Positions 22,795-24,164 of a stretch of 24,164 nt of DNA are shown in pieces. Both the position numbers and the translations under genes were made by a program. The stretch is taken from assembly GCA_023231445.1 (NCBI GenBank), contig JALNVF010000038.1, forward strand, positions 1-24,164, read 5' to 3'. This DNA comes from Treponema sp. (lineage in GTDB: Bacteria; Spirochaetota; Spirochaetia; Treponematales; Treponemataceae). Positions within the stretch are counted from its first letter, which is position 1, and each line of letters opens with the position of its first letter. The notes under the pieces were generated by a model. The model was not told the DNA's origin. It was given only the letters and a program-made list of their open reading frames with translations, and ran no database searches.

Positions 22795-24163
22795 TTGTGA
22801 GTCCCCCGAGCTGCGAATTGTAAATGTCGCGGTATACGCCGCACGTTTTAAGCAGTGTGCTGTGCGTACCGTACCCCTGTATCACTCCGTCTTCAAGTAC
22901 AAGCACTGCATCTGCCGCCATTGCCGTGGAACAGCGCTGTGTAATAAAAATGACAGCGGTACTTTCATTTTCAGACAGGATTGCGCTCCGCACTTCCGAT
23001 TCCGTGATTGCGTCCAGCCCACTAGTTGCGTCGTCAAGAACAAGAACGGGCGCCCTTTTTATAAGTGCACGCGCTATCGAAAGCCGCTGCTTCTGCCCGC
23101 CCGACAGGTTTACGCCGCCGCTGCCCAGCTCCGTGTCGAGCCCTTTCTCCGTGTCGAGGATAAAATCCGCACCAGAGACATGCAGCGCCCTGCGGATTTC
23201 ATCTTCTGAAGCCGCTCTGTTGCCCCAGGTGATGTTGTCGCGTACGGTTCCGGAGAACAGCTGGGCCTTCTGCGGCACAAGTGCAATTTTCCTGCGCGCC
23301 TCTTCCGCACTTACCGTATGCATATCCCAGTTTCCCAGCTGAATCGTTCCCGAATCGGGATCGTACAGCCGGATCAGCAGCCATGCAAGCGTCGACTTAC
23401 CGCTTCCTGTCGGCCCTATGACGGCAAGACTGCTGCCTGATTTTACGGTAAAAGAAATATTCTGAAGGGCCGGCCTTCCGCTTCCGCCGGGGTATGCAAA
23501 GGTTACGCTGTTAAATGATACTGATTGAACTGTCGTATCCGTTCCGCCAGTGCCGCGGAATGCCGGAAAGTCATCCTGCATCTGCAGTACTTCTTTGATC
23601 CGTGCATCGGATGCCTTTGTCCGTACGAAGTTGTTGAAAATATTCGTAATCATAAGCAGCGAGCTCAGTATCTGGGCCATGTACACAACGAATGCGGAAA
23701 TTTCACCGGGATTTACAGCCCCTTTTGAAAACATCCGGCTTCCCGTCCGGAGTATGAGGACCGTACCGAATCCCGAAGCGAGCATAAGAAGGGGTGAAAA
23801 GAAGGTTATAATAATCTGAGCGTTCACATTTTTTTTATACAGCTGGAAGTTGTCGGTTTCGAACCGGTCAGTTTCTCCGGCGTATGTACCGAACGCCTTT
23901 ACAAGGCGGATTCCCATAAGATACTCTTCAACCCGCGTGTTCATCCTGTCCATCGCTTTCTGCAGGAGTTCGTAGCGCGGATATGAAAGGCGCATGCTTA
24001 TATACAGCAGCGCGGCAACGACCGCGATGACTGCGTAAATAATAAGACTCAGCCTGAAATTCAGCATTGAAGCGAGCACCATACTTCCGATGCACGTGAG
24101 GGGAGCTTTAAAAAAAATGCGCATCATTCCGTTGATGAAGTTTACCACCTGCGCAATATCGTT
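22781..24163 (-). CDS. ABC exporter half-transporter with degenerate ATP site (MdlA/TM287-like), partial
   Basis: The frame is open to the right edge, so the start and the first membrane segments are missing; a GTG at 24148 is not the true start. The visible part begins in the membrane domain (DIAQVVNFINGMMR) and ends with the ATPase. Motifs are Walker A GPTGSGKST, Q-loop LVPQKAQLFSG, signature LSGGQKQRLSIARAL, Walker B VLVLDDATSGLD and switch region FITQRCST. The Walker B glutamate is aspartate and the switch histidine is glutamine. These changes mark the degenerate-site partner of heterodimeric exporters. It overlaps the next gene by 14 bases, and the two are clearly co-translated. Confidence 0.93.
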   Translation of the reverse strand, partial: NDIAQVVNFINGMMRIFFKAPLTCIGSMVLASMLNFRLSLIIYAVIAVVAALLYISMRLSYPRYELLQKAMDRMNTRVEEYLMGIRLVKAFGTYAGETDRFETDNFQLYKKNVNAQIIITFFSPLLMLASGFGTVLILRTGSRMFSKGAVNPGEISAFVVYMAQILSSLLMITNIFNNFVRTKASDARIKEVLQMQDDFPAFRGTGGTDTTVQSVSFNSVTFAYPGGSGRPALQNISFTVKSGSSLAVIGPTGSGKSTLAWLLIRLYDPDSGTIQLGNWDMHTVSAEEARRKIALVPQKAQLFSGTVRDNITWGNRAASEDEIRRALHVSGADFILDTEKGLDTELGSGGVNLSGGQKQRLSIARALIKRAPVLVLDDATSGLDAITESEVRSAILSENESTAVIFITQRCSTAMAADAVLVLEDGVIQGYGTHSTLLKTCGVYRDIYNSQLGGLTNGSN

Positions 24164-24164
24164 C

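Overview
The window looks like chromosomal sequence from a host-associated, diderm fermenter, most likely a Treponema-like spirochaete (moderate to low confidence, from overall gene style rather than a marker gene). The main sequence-level argument for a diderm is that both ABC substrate-binding proteins have cleavable Sec signal peptides ending in A-x-A with no lipobox cysteine, so they look periplasmic rather than lipid-anchored. Ribosome binding sites are strong AGGAGG types. I see no tRNA, rRNA, CRISPR array, insertion sequence or phage gene, and no gene-free stretch over 300 bases.

Layout. (1) 1-2875: the 3' part of carB, whose reading frame runs without a stop into a complete dapF, giving an unusual CarB-DapF fusion. 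A strong intrinsic terminator follows. (2) 3026-5893: a four-gene polar amino-acid ABC importer (ATPase, PEB1-like binding protein, two permeases); the terminator lies in its leader. (3) 5905-9136, minus strand: PfkB-type fructokinase-like kinase, sorbitol/polyol-type zinc dehydrogenase and a ROK-family repressor. (4) 9339-13413, plus strand: a ribose-type sugar ABC importer (binding protein, double ATPase, permease) and a ureidoglycolate-lyase-like cupin. Regions 3 and 4 are divergent. Each of their three promoters carries a related AT-rich operator over the -10/start region, which supports one ROK regulon for uptake, oxidation and phosphorylation of a polyol or ketose. (5) 13424-14071, minus: a HAD phosphatase/phosphomutase. 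(6) 14211-20944, plus: a tight six-gene operon with a class III (glutamate-1-semialdehyde-aminomutase-like) aminotransferase, a tandem class II aldolase, a TetR regulator, an FGGY sugar kinase, a class 3-like aldehyde dehydrogenase and a GtrA membrane protein. A promoter and an 18-bp imperfect palindrome precede it. (7) 20941-24163, minus: two overlapping genes for a heterodimeric ABC exporter with one degenerate and one consensus ATP site; the first gene runs off the window.

The best candidate for an undescribed system is region 6. Its enzymes would suit transamination, phosphorylation, aldol cleavage and aldehyde oxidation of an amino-polyol or similar compound, under TetR control, but the substrate cannot be read from sequence. 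The second candidate is the ROK-controlled polyol regulon. Individual oddities are the CarB-DapF fusion, whose DapF part lacks one of the two catalytic cysteines, and the aldolase with a degenerate second domain.
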